Below, piece by piece: positions 22,048-32,159 of a stretch of 64,000 nucleotides of DNA. Origin of the DNA: Gloeopeniophorella convolvens. Lineage: Eukaryota; Basidiomycota; Agaricomycetes; Russulales. The notes beneath the pieces were generated by a model that saw only the letters and a program-made list of their open reading frames with translations, did no database searches and was not told where the DNA came from. The stretch spans positions 62,001 through 126,000 of the forward strand of contig WTXD01000055.1 of the NCBI GenBank assembly GCA_022496205.1, given 5' to 3'. Numbering within the stretch: the stretch's first letter is position 1; the number at the start of each line of letters is the position of its first letter. Position numbers and translations under genes: made by a program.

Positions 22048-24007
22048 ATGGCCCTGGCGGATCTCAAGCTCGGGGCGCACGACGCAGAGCAGCTGTAATC
22101 CCCTTGTATCTTCCGACTCGTCTCCCTTACTCATACTCGTCTACCGCAGAAACACTAATGCCATCCTCACACTATTTCCCGTAGGTGAGTTCTCTTCCGT
22201 ATTCCATGTTGGCGAACAGATCGATGAGCTGATCCTTGATCGCCAGCAATATTATACTACGATTACCTGCTTACTATATCCCGCGAGATCCGTTTCGTCT
22301 GGCCCCCGGTCAATAAGCTCGGATGGGTTACATCTGTATATTTCCTCAACCGCTATCTTTCTATACTCGGTCACGCCCCGCTACTGTCCTCTTATTTCAT
22401 TAGAGGGAATCTTGAAGTACGCCACCTTCCAGCGCATCTACCATCAGCTCATGGAGCTCATCTCATACTTTTCTAGTTGTACGTGACATACATCTACTCC
22501 TAGGGAGCCGACAAAGGCTGATCAGCCCAAGCTGCCAATTTCTTCATACGTATCATGAGATTCTCGAAGTCGTGTTGCAAGTACTTGGCGGCGGTGTGTT
22601 CTTTCATACCCCTACAGTCCGCGCGTCGCTGATCTGGGGTATGGGTTTCAGTGCTCTGCCTGATTCGCGTGCATGCACTTTACGGAAAGAGCCGTCGCGT
22701 CCTGGTGTCTTTGCTTTCGCTTGGTGTCGTTGCGATCATCATTGGATGCGTATGTCCTCCCTGTTTGTCTTAATGATGCGCACAGCGGAGCATCTGATCG
22801 TACCCTCGTCCAGTGGGCAATTCTCACCGACCGCAACTCCGACGTGGAGTCCATCGAGGTGATATCTAGCATCCCAGGGTGCAATCAATATGTCACGACA
22901 GCAGGGTACGTAGAATAACTCAAGCAATCTTCCGAGTATTGGTCTGACGACCCTCTCTAGAGGTCGACGTAAGTGGAACCCCTAATTGCACGAGACGATT
23001 GTAATGTGTGAGGGCAGATCCTGCACTTGCATGGACAGGCATGTTGGCGTATGATTGCGCTGTTTTCGCTCTTACTTTGTACAAGGCGTTCGCAGTGGGC
23101 AGACTCGGAGACATACCGTATATCCTTGACGTCATTGTACGGGATGGTGAGTCGGACTGCTACTTTCTCAGCCGGACCTAGGCTCACGCCTTACCGTAGG
23201 GGCGATGTATTTCTCGTGAGTGGGTTTATGTCGGGAATCGTCTCTTAGTCTGATCAAAGAATAGTGCGCTTTGCTTTGTGAATCTAGCGAATATCCTGAC
23301 TCTTCGGGTACGCCAATTTCGACTGTCATATCCTACCTAGTACCCAATCGCTCATTCGTGCCTTTCCTACCAGTTCGCCCCGGTCTGTCTATCTGGTCCG
23401 ACGAGATCCTTCCGTTCGCTTACCTCTCGACCCAACTACCAGCCGCTCCTTCGGAATTCAGCAGGAACACTCACCAACGTGTCTGTTTTTCTGCAAAGCT
23501 ATTACGTCACCATGCTGACACATCATCTCCCCAGGCTCTCATCGGTCCTGGTATCCCGTCTCTTGCTCAACCTCCGCGCGGAGAACGCCACCGCAATAGG
23601 CTTCTCAAGCGGAGAAGATATGCAGTCGTCCCTGGCGTGGGAGGCAGCCTTTCCCGTCGCGGGCGCTCCGACGTCGACACTTGGCATCACTGCTACGGTC
23701 CTTTCGAACGACGCTGCGCAAGACAGGATGAAGAACGACGCCAGAGCAGGTAAGCACGCCCAAATAATATCGCTCGCCTGAGCTTCAGAATGACGAAAGT
23801 GGGGATGCAGGGGCATTAATTGAGCTGAATAACATCCCGGATATCCGTGTGACCGAACACGGGGAAAGCGAGGCGGAGCGAGGGATCGGGCGAGCTGGAG
23901 AAACGTCGCACCCCACCGTTGCGGACTGTAGTTCATCCACTTTGGACGATAAAGATGGACTCACTAGAGACGATCTAGATGTACACGCCGTAATCTACGA
24001 GGTATGA
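22048..24007 (+). CDS. DUF6533 membrane protein, copy E
   Basis: Tandem duplicate of copy D with the same exon plan. Start MALADLKLGAHDAEQL at 22048; exon 3 from 22251 (ILYYDYLLTISREIRFVW); 2-nt exon 22477-22478 (TT); CQFLHTYHEILEVVLQVLGG; LCLIRVHALYGKSRRVL; IPGCNQYVTTAG; 8-nt exon 22961-22968 (identical to copy D); LAWTGMLAYDCAVF; 9-nt exon 23374-23382 (FAP); VSRLLLNLRAEN. The acceptor before exon 9 changed from gtag to gcag without losing the AG. The last exon reads NDESGDAGALIE to DVHAVIYEV. The last intron would need a GC donor (gcaggt) to keep that frame; with gtaagc the protein stops at once, as in copy D. Function unknown. Confidence 0.76.
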
Positions 24008-24253
24008 GACCCCCAGATGCTGACGAGTACTGCTCGGTGAGCTCGTTTGTTTTCACACTGGCATCATGCAACCGTGACGATCCGGCTTCCATGGGATCAT
24101 CTGCGTAGTGGCCAGATCCCGGGTGCTCCTCAGTGGAGAAGTGGTGTGGTACTACAATAACCCGGAGCGCGCAAGACCAATACACTGTACCCCATGGACG
24201 CGGAGACTTGCTCCAAGTAGGGCAATGACATCGACGGCCCTGGCTGGACTGAT

Positions 24254-24963
24254 TACGGGCATCTCGGCTGAAAGGACAATCGAGGCTGGCGCTGACTCGG
24301 CGCTCGTCACTAATGTACTAATGACCAAAGCCGATAAGTCCGAAGTACACTGGTGGTGCCATGTGACGTACCTCCGTATCACCCCCACGGGCCACAACTT
24401 GATGCTCTGTTCTTACTTGTAAACGTTGCTCTTTCAAAAAGTATCGCGAGTGCTCTTTCAGTTGCGTTGGCTGGTAGTCCTGGCTTTCACGAGCTATGCA
24501 TATCCATGGGGACGTCATCCGTCCTAGTTGCTCTCACCCAGCCTGTTCGATGTTTCCAGGGCGACTGCGCTTTCGACAGAGGTAAAACGCACCCGCGAAA
24601 CTATGCCATCGCGACGACGATGCTTGGCGACACCTTTGCAGGACACCGCCCCTTCCTCGGACTTGCTTGTAGCCCGCGCCACGTTAATTCCCGGCCTCCC
24701 CATACTGCAATCACCATGTCTCCCCGCACCCCTCGAGTAGTCCACCTGCGCGCCACCACCTGATTCGCTGTTCTTTCTTGGCGCCTTTCGGTCGCACGGT
24801 TTGGATTCTTACGCGTAGCACCGGGCCGTACCGTCACCGATGTGGTTGGATGCTGGTCTACGTTCACGCGTGTGCCTCTTAAAGAGCATACTGTGTCTCC
24901 TCAACCCGGCGACCCTGTTTCCTCAGAAGGGCCTATTCCCTCAATAGCTTTAACAGGCCTACA
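24254..24963. other. Intergenic region
   Basis: This follows the end of the tandem duplication and precedes DUF6533 copy F. Frames of up to 136 codons exist on both strands but have no motif, paralogue or splice support. Confidence 0.35.
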
Positions 24964-26849
24964 ATGTCCCCGGGGGGTGTCATTGCCGCTGGATCGCACG
25001 CTGCAGGACACGTGTAAGCTGACAGCTTCACTTCAGCTAGATTACATGCTAACATCATACTTATAGGCAATCAAACTACATTCTAAATCTGGTTCCAGTA
25101 GGTAAGCTTACCGATTCAAATCTTCAATACATCATTCAAGCAGGCCTTCATTAAACGTAGTGATTCTATACTATGACTTTGTGCTTACTTCATCCTCCGA
25201 AATCCGCTTTTTCTGGCCACCTCACAACAAGCAAGGCTGGGGGACCTTTGCATTTCTCCTAAACCGCTACCTCTCTTTCTTCGGGTACATCCCGATGTTG
25301 ATCTCTTTCTTTGGCCGTGGACATAGTCCCAAGGTGGGCCCTCTTGGTTAGCTTGAAGCTCAGTCTGGCTGAGTTTACGCTCGAATAGTTGTGCGTCTCT
25401 AGAATGTGCGCTGCCCGGCGCCGATGAGGCTCATCAGATCGCAGTTGCCAAGGCCTACATGCATATCACGAAGTCTTCGAAGTCGTCTTACAAATAGCTG
25501 TTGGCGGTAAGCTTCCGACATGTCCGTGTACGTCGCTTTCCGTACCTGACCCAGCCCACTCTCAACCAGTTCTCTGCGCGATGCGCGTGCACGCGTTGTA
25601 CGGCCGGAGTCGTCGGGCTTTGAGCCTTTTGGTCCTCCTCGCCACCGCCTCGGTTGTCGTCGGAGGCGTGCGTCTCCTTGAGGCCTATCGGGTGTACACT
25701 AATGCTCCCCTCGTAGTGGGCCATTCTCGCTGACCGCTACAATACAGTCAAATCGGGTCCCGTGGTATCGGACTTTCCTGGTTGCAACAGGTATACGACA
25801 GCCGCAGGGTATGTTGTTGGGTTCTCTCAAGGAACGACTCGGACTCAACAAGTGCCTCGTTCGTTCACTCTCTAGGGGCCGGCGTAAGTCGCGGTATGGG
25901 GATTGTAGTGAAATGCTAAACGCTCAGAACAGAGACCGCCTTGGCATGGTCGGGCGTGCTCGTATTCGACAGCGCCGTCTTCTTGCTTACTCTCCGAAAA
26001 GCATGTGCGATCGGAAGAGGTGCTCACATCTTGGACGTGATCGTACGTGATGGTGAGTCCCGCCGATGTTTTTGCAAAATCAGACACTGACACGATGGTC
26101 CCACTCAGGAACCGTATACTTCTCGTGAGGGCCATTCGTAAACTTTGGCTTGACGGAGGTCTCACCTCGGATTCAGTGCTTTGTTCGTCGTGAACCTGGC
26201 AAACATACTCACACTCCGGGTGCGTCGGCATTCTTCCTGGTAGTTTGCTTTGTGACGAAGACCTCGTCTAGTTTGCTCCGGTTCGTTCCTGCCTCCGGCA
26301 CCCACCCGCACCGCCGCTAACATTACGGCTCCTGCGTTCAGACTTTCTTGCGTGCTTCCACCACAACCCTTACAAATGTGTTCGTTCAATTGGCGACCTC
26401 CGTCGAAGCGGACGCTGATGCATAGTATATGCAGATTATCGACCACCCTCATGTCGCGTCTCATGTTGATTCTCCGCGCGGAACACGCAGCGTCCGCGGG
26501 TCTGCCGATGTCGATAGAGTCCTCAGGGAGATTTCGAGCGGCATTGCCTGTAGCGCCTTCACCCGTGCTGATAGCCACTCCCCGGTCCGTCAACACCTTT
26601 TTGACAGTCGGCTCAACGGGAACCCAAGCGCGGCGTGAAACTCCTAGTGGGTCTCTTGCACAGCTAACGCGCCTCGATCTGTTGAATCCGTCTCCTTCAC
26701 AGCTTCAACGCTTCAATCCTGACATCGACCACGACCATCCAGAGCACACATCACCTGCTTTCGCAGACGAAAGTAACTTCGTGTTGACGACAACAACACA
26801 ACATTGTGTTACATTCTGTATCATCACCTACTGTAGCCTTTGGTCGTGA
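24964..26849 (+). CDS. DUF6533 membrane protein, copy F
   Basis: Start MSPGGVIAAGSHAAGH at 24964, 35-nt exon 2 (QSNYILNLVPV), exon 3 (ILYYDFVLTSSSEIRFFWPP, FLLNRYLSFFG), 2-nt exon 25389-25390 (TT, giving Phe before CQGLHAYHEVFEVVLQ), LCAMRVHALYGRSRRALSLL, FPGCNRYTTAAG, 8-nt exon 25876-25883 (gggccggc), LAWSGVLVFDSAVFLL, 16-nt exon (GTVYF), NLANILTLR, 9-nt exon 26272-26280 (FAP), TFLRASTTTLTN and LMSRLMLILRAEHAAS. The last exon is long and stops at 26849. Copy F lies just outside the tandem duplication and has diverged from D and E, yet keeps every tiny exon. Function unknown; several hydrophobic segments indicate a multi-pass membrane protein. Confidence 0.78.
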
Positions 26850-27123
26850 AGCTCGTGTTCTATTATACAAATCATGATATCACATAACGGCATCTCAAGA
26901 CGTTGCCCCAATCAAGTATCCACAAGAACGAAAGAATATGCTTTTGCCGCTTCGTAACGCACTACTTTCCCCAATGCTAATCACGGAGAGGGTGCCCACC
27001 GGTCGGAGATCTTCCAAAACCTCCATTGTCCGATGCCAGCGCCGATCCAGCGTTGAATTGTCACATGCTCCGCCGCCCGACCGCGCCTCATCCAGAACCG
27101 TGACCACCGCCGACGCCTGGGCG

Positions 27124-28158
27124 TCATGCAACGCTCAGCCACCGGTTCGTCTCGGCGCGTGGCCGCGGAGGCGCATACTGCATCAGCGTGAGTCGCGCGC
27201 AGGACTTGCTCGCGGGCGTCGTCACGCGGCGCAGGACCCATGGCGCAGAGATGGGGCGGGCGCTCGGGGCGGCTGCGGCTGCGGTCAGGAACGGCGCAGT
27301 GCTTGGCCCGGACCCGGTCCGGACTGCCGCAGGCGCGAGCTCGACGCGGAAGTTCTCGCCGCCGTTGTTGTCCCACCACTCGCCGGATCCAGGGACGGCG
27401 TAGCGAATGGCGAGGGAAAGAGTGCGTGCAGAGGCAACAGCCTCGAGGGGGATTGTGAAGACGAAGCGGTCCCATGTGCCGTCGGGCGTCGCGGGGCCGG
27501 TGTAGCGCGCGTGGACTTCGGATTGTGTCGTCCAGGCGTCAAGGGTGAAGCGCGCAGCGACGTCCTTCTCGAATGCGATGTTGCGCACGCGCACGGTGCC
27601 GCGGAGAAGAGGAGGTCGCGCAGTCGGTAGGGATACGGACTCGAGTAGAACGCGCGCGTTTGGTGAAGGATGCGGTGAGGGTACGGGTGACATGTCTGCT
27701 ACCCTGAGAGGCAGGAGGCGTCCCGTAGACGAGAAAGCTTCTGACTCGGTCTCAGTCTCCGTATCCGAGAGGGGGCGGGAGATGGAGGAGGGCCGCGAGG
27801 TTATACGAAAATGACGGACAGACTCGAGTCCACAGTCCTTGTCTTTAAATTGGACGCATTTTGGGCTGTCAGGGAGCGATTGAGAGCGGACATGGTGTGC
27901 GTGGGAGAGAGCCCTGCTCTGAGAGCACTTGAGAGAAGATTTCGTGGGTTTCTTTTGATGCGGAACAAGGCAACTAGTCGTACGCAGGGTTGGTACGCAT
28001 CGAGGTGACGCGCATCGGGGCCTAGTGAGATCTCCCTGACTCGGTGTAGACGATGACGTCGAGGGAAGTGAAGATGTGAGAATGGTTGGGAGCGGGATGA
28101 ATACTGGCGGCGGTGTAGGATGCTCGCCAATGCGAGTGGTGACTGGAACGTAGGGCAT
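27124..28158 (-). CDS. Protein phosphatase 1 regulatory subunit with CBM21 domain
   Basis: Single-exon, 344-residue protein of the Gac1/glycogen-targeting type, which directs PP1 to glycogen and so favours glycogen synthase activation. Residues about 100-104 are KCVQF, a fit to the PP1-docking RVxF motif (K/R-x-V-x-F), in a Ser/Pro-rich N-terminal region. Residues about 165-290 form the CBM21 domain: GTVRVRNIAFEKDVAARFT, then TWDRFVFTIPL, LSLAIRYAVPG and the typical WWDNNGGENFRVEL. The C-terminal 50 residues are Ala/Pro-rich. The length is short compared with yeast Gac1 but usual for basidiomycete members. A TATA-like sequence lies about 45 nt upstream of the ATG. Confidence 0.88.
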   Translation of the reverse strand: MPYVPVTTRIGEHPTPPPVFIPLPTILTSSLPSTSSSTPSQGDLTRPRCASPRCVPTLRTTSCLVPHQKKPTKSSLKCSQSRALSHAHHVRSQSLPDSPKCVQFKDKDCGLESVRHFRITSRPSSISRPLSDTETETESEAFSSTGRLLPLRVADMSPVPSPHPSPNARVLLESVSLPTARPPLLRGTVRVRNIAFEKDVAARFTLDAWTTQSEVHARYTGPATPDGTWDRFVFTIPLEAVASARTLSLAIRYAVPGSGEWWDNNGGENFRVELAPAAVRTGSGPSTAPFLTAAAAAPSARPISAPWVLRRVTTPASKSCARLTLMQYAPPRPRAETNRWLSVA

Positions 28159-29298
28159 CTTGGTTAGGCTGTGGGCCGAGAGGGGTCAAGTCGACCCACC
28201 AGATATTTATGAGCGCGTAATTGTATATCGGCCCCGGTGGCGTTGAGCTTGGACTTTGTTCCGATGCCATTTTCCTGAGGGTCGCGCCTGAAACCGAATG
28301 CGTCTAGGACAGGTCTCGGAAGCGCCTGGAGGCGGCCTAGAACACCGTCGCCGATAGCCCGAGCCTCATGAGTGGCTGACATGGCAGCTCTCCTCCGATC
28401 CTCTCCGCTCTGGAACTGCCTGTATGTTTGATCGACTCGTCGGCCACACAGCTCGGAAGATTAGCATCAACGATACCGCCCGAAGGGGGGGACACTGGAG
28501 CCACCGCGGTACATCTCCGCTCTCACGCTTCACTGCGGCTCTTTGGTGGATGTTACTGTAAGGCCTAGCTGCGTTCGCCATGTTCCAGAGAGCCCTGGAA
28601 ACGGTCAAAGCGCCTGATAGATACAGCCTTATCAGTAGGGTCTTGCTTGGATGATTAGGCCGAAGAAAGTACTTCCCGCAGCTCCGCAAAGCGCAAAGCG
28701 CGAGCCCGGGCGTAACGCACAGTTCAAACGGCGCTAACGTGCCGAAGATAATGGGTATCCTCATTGATCTTGTGTCAGGGTCGCTGGACAGGTGCATGTG
28801 GAATCTGGGCCGCAGTTGGGGAACTTTGAGCAAATATAAATGGCAGACCGCCGTCTGAAGGGCGCTTATTATCCGGTCCGAGCCAGCCTAGTCATTACCT
28901 AATCAGCCAATTCGTAAATCAGCCGCTTCTTTCTCACTCAGCACGCCATCGTGCCCTCCCAAAATTTACACGCTTGTGCGCTAGCTAAGTATCGGCGGTC
29001 TAACATAGACCTCTTTGACATCTTGCATACAGGATATTGAACCTGGCTTCTCGCATGGCAGTTACTTCATGGTCTCGTCTTGCGCCGCACTTGGGAGTCA
29101 GACGCCAGATGAACGGATAGACCCCCACGTCCTGGCAATCACTTGGGCTGGACCGCGAGTCGTCAATCTAGGCACCACGCCTAAAAAACATGAAGAACAA
29201 GCATAACCCGTCGGGAGACCATACACCGACTCTGTAACTAAGTAAGTTCCAACGGATGATCCGAAGCACCGTTCAATCTCAGCTGTCTACATAGTTGC
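28159..29298. other. Intergenic region
   Basis: This is the 5' side of the CBM21 gene and the 3' side of NTF2-like gene 1. A 155-codon minus-strand frame (28366-28833) has no motif or paralogue and is not called. The sequence near 28833-28840 (aatataaa) is AT-rich, but no gene start follows it. Confidence 0.35.
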
Positions 29299-29879
29299 TC
29301 ATGCTCCCAGTGCCTGTGGTCCGGAGGCACTGCCACTTCCGAACTTGATTAAGGCATCGCTGTCTGCAAACTCTTTGATGCCTTCAATCTTCTGCTGAGG
29401 GCCACTTTTCTCAAATGTGAAAAGATAGATGGCCTCGATGTTGAGCGGGGTACCGCTCGAGGCACTTCCGTGCACGAATGTCTATCGACCTCGGCGTGAG
29501 CATTCAGCGTCCCTCCTAAACATTGACCAAGAAGTGCGTACGTGGATCCAAACACTATTCTTATCCTCGTTGACTGCGTAGATAGTGATCTGTCCAGATC
29601 GGGAGCAATTAAGATGCTGCGCTCATCGCGAAATGTATACAACACTACCTCCAGGGGATTTCCTTCCAATCGGTCTTTGAGCTCTTTCACGTACTCAAGG
29701 TCTTCAGCCTTGCTTCTGACCGGGATGCCCAGCGATGCAGGGAGCGACGTCTGGGTAAACTCGTCCGTGGTGAACTTGCTCAGCTGTTCGAAATTCCACT
29801 CGGACAGAGACTTCAGGTACTGCTGCGCAATCTTCACCTGCGGGGAGGGATGCTCTAGGAATTTGAATGTCTGCGACAT
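29299..29879 (-). CDS. NTF2/SnoaL-like small protein 1
   Basis: Three exons, about 155 residues. Exon 1 (MSQTFKFLEHPSPQ to EGNPLE) has the amphipathic N-terminal helices usual in SnoaL-like NTF2 folds, including AQQYLKSLSEWNFEQLSKF. Exon 2 starts after ctggacag and reads ITIYAVNEDKNSVWIH; exon 3 reads TFVHGSASSGTPLNIEAIYL, continuing to KIEGIKEFADSDALIKF, with a stop at 29299. Motif order and lengths match the tandem paralogue at 31311-31881 at every junction, which supports the introns. Fungal members are often scavenging or unknown enzymes; no catalytic residue set is recognised. A TATA-like box lies at about 29950-29957. Confidence 0.75.
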
Positions 29880-29948
29880 TTCTGGCGGGTTGTATGAGTA
29901 TGAGTGTATCCTGAAGTTTGTTGCGGAAGGAGCTCTGAAACTGCTCAG

Positions 29949-29958
29949 CTTATATACC
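29949..29958 (-). promoter_or_regulatory. TATA-like box of NTF2-like gene 1
   Basis: The minus strand reads gtatataagc about 75 nt upstream of the ATG at 29879. Confidence 0.45.
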
Positions 29959-30299
29959 CAGCTGCTGCCAAGCGCCTGCTACATCTTTGGAAGACATATC
30001 ACGCACCTCAGAACATGGCTACTGGAGCTGTGTGAATCACAGGCACATGCGGCCCTAGTATTGTGTCTCTTGTCAGCCCTACACTGTGCAGCTTTGCTTG
30101 GACCTGGCATGCGTTGCATCCAAGTGCCACCCGCAAGCATCCTCGGGGAATTTCAAGTACAGCTCAAAAGGGTTCACGGCGTCCTTTTTGATGCCACCAG
30201 TCCCGATTTGAGGGCACGCAGACCTAGAGGTGTACGCGTAACATTCGATCCGTCGTATTGCACGCAATCAGTAAATACAGCACCGGGGATGGAGCTATA

Positions 30300-30720
30300 G
30301 CGTCTCGCATAATCATAAGGTATAGTGTTCCAAGAGTGAATAAAATTGCCATGCTGAGCACACGACCGACAGCCATGTTCATCACCCGCATATGCAAGCT
30401 TGTATTGGTTAGTTCTGAATGGATCCGCGTGAACGCTTCAATGATATTCGAAGCGGGTTGCCCCGTTGTTCGGCAGGTCCAGTCGATTTGACCTCCAGTA
30501 CAGAGCATCGGCCGTGGATACTGGAAATGCCTCTATCTTCATGCGCCCCACCAGATCGATCCGCGACGTGGACGACGAACACCATTCGATGATGCTCAGG
30601 TTGGTTCAAGAGCGCTCAGGCCTCGGGAAGCGCGCGCGGAGCGCCGAGCATGCACATGACGCGATTTCGGCCTTTGCCGGGGGTTGAGAGCCCGACTCGA
30701 ACCTAATAACGCTATGTTTC
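30300..30720 (-). pseudogene. Fragment of the unknown family seen at 1-660
   Basis: The minus strand carries CSSSTSRIDLVGRM, nearly the same as CSSSASRVDLVGRM in the first gene of the window, at matching DNA positions (gcgccccaccagatcga on the plus strand). Upstream the frame meets a stop near 30617; downstream it diverges and stops within 40 codons. It is therefore a displaced, broken piece. Confidence 0.55.
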
Positions 30721-31310
30721 CGATTCGAACGAAATGAACCCATGTTCAACGTCGTCGTCGAACTTACTCGAAACTACCTCGGTACATCTCTTGCGGGAGG
30801 ATTTCTACTTATGTCCGTTGCTCTCTATCTGTCCCAGCAATTTCTGACTCTCCCTCGGAGATCAGTCGTTCTCTTCTATCAATGACCCACTATAACTTGA
30901 CGACAAAGACACACGGCATGAGTACCTCCCTCTGACTCGATGGTTGGTTCGGGTGTGTGCGGTAGTCACTGTTACCCGCCTAGATGGGGTTCTTGACTGT
31001 TTCCGTGGTAGCCCATTTTGTGTGCACCCTCTCCGCGCCGCGCTAGGCAATGGTCTGAGCTTCTGCTGGCCCGCGTCATGCGAATCTCTGGCTCTCGACG
31101 GATGTCAACGGCTGGACGCAGCTCCATTGGAGAGTGAACATGAATCTACGCTTGAATTTACATTGCAATCACCACATATCTCGCTCCCGCTCCGCCTACA
31201 TAATTCTGATCACTACGTGAACCATCGATCCTCGGACTCCGCCTCCCAAAAAAACGGACAGCATATTATCTGAACTCTGATTCCGGAGACCACCCTACCG
31301 TCCGCAATGA

Positions 31311-31881
31311 TCAAGCGGTCGCACCTTGTCCTTCTTCGGCAGCAGCAGCGGCGAAGAAGTCGAGAAAAGCCTTGCTATCTGCAAATTCCTTGATTCCTTC
31401 CACCTTCACTCCCACAAACGCGAAGAGGTAAATCGCCTCGACATCGAGGGCAAGACCACTCGGGGCACTTCCTTGCACGAGACACTGTAATTAAGCGTGA
31501 GTACCCGGTATCTGTCAGACAACTTTTCTCAGATGGTGCGTACGTGAATCCAGATGTTGTCGACCTCCTCATTGACTTGATATATAGTGATCTGGTCGGA
31601 ATGGAAATATTCACTCCTCTAGGCTCATTGAGAAGTACGTGCTGGCTGACCTGGAGAGGATTTCCTCCCAATGTGCTCTGGAGCTGCTTCAAAAAGTCGA
31701 GATCCTCGGCCTTGCTTCTGGCCGCGACATCGAGCGATGCGGGGAGCGTCGTTTGGGTAAAGTTGTCTGTGGTGAAGCTGCTGACTTGATCTATGTCGTA
31801 TTGAGAAAGGGCTTTCAGATACTGCAGAGCAAGCTGCGCTTGTGGGGAGGGAATCGCAGGAAGCTGGGAAGGTTGCGACAT
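31311..31881 (-). CDS. NTF2/SnoaL-like small protein 2
   Basis: Tandem paralogue of the gene at 29299-29879, same strand, same three exons. Exon 1: MSQPSQLPAIPSPQAQLALQ to GGNPLQ. Exon 2 starts after ttccgaccag: ITIYQVNEEVDNIWIH. Exon 3: CLVQGSAPSGLALDVEAIYL, then VKVEGIKEFADSKAFLDFF and an Ala-rich end, with a stop at 31311. The shared blocks are ARSKAEDL, GNPL, ITIY.VNE, WIH, EAIYLF and EGIKEFADS. The introns differ in sequence but not in position, so the duplication is older than the 15-24 kb one. Biochemical role unknown. Confidence 0.75.
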
Positions 31882-31941
31882 GGTCGTACTGGTAATACCT
31901 TGCAGTGGGTTCTGGTGCGAAGAGATCAGTGCTATGAGGCG

Positions 31942-31950
31942 GTTTATATG
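31942..31950 (-). promoter_or_regulatory. TATA-like box of NTF2-like gene 2
   Basis: The minus strand reads catataaac about 65 nt upstream of the ATG at 31881. Confidence 0.45.
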
Positions 31951-32159
31951 GTGAGCAGCAACCGCTCAGCCCTCGAGTGGCAGTCAAAATCTTCTTCTGA
32001 CCGTGTGTGTAGCACAGGATGCACGGGCTCGAGCCGGCCACCCAGTTTCACCGAGGACTGGCATAGTGTGAGAGCACCGGTCCGTGTGTCAGGTGTTTCC
32101 GGGGCATGGCCCTGCCGAGGTTCCTTTTGTTTCATTGAGCTATCGCCTGAAGTAGGCTT

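Larger units (their letters stand above)
19269..24253 (+). repeat. Tandem duplication, unit 2, with an 830-bp insertion
   Basis: This is the second copy of the unit at 15177-19268. It is about 4.16 kb long once the insertion at 19572-20401 is removed. The insertion separates two sequences that are contiguous in unit 1 near 15465 (gagcatac and cctccgttgctgac), so it post-dates the duplication or was lost cleanly from unit 1. Confidence 0.85.

Noticed and set aside
1393..26638. DUF6533 loci read as pseudogenes because single-frame pieces are short and broken
   Set aside because: Splice sites and phases in all six copies give one open frame each; the breaks are introns.
28366..28833. 155-codon minus-strand frame upstream of the CBM21 gene
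   Set aside because: Composition is unlike the neighbouring genes and no motif or splice partner was found.
30944..31273. 109-codon plus-strand frame between the NTF2-like genes
   Set aside because: No motif, no paralogue, and it lies upstream of or antisense to better supported features.
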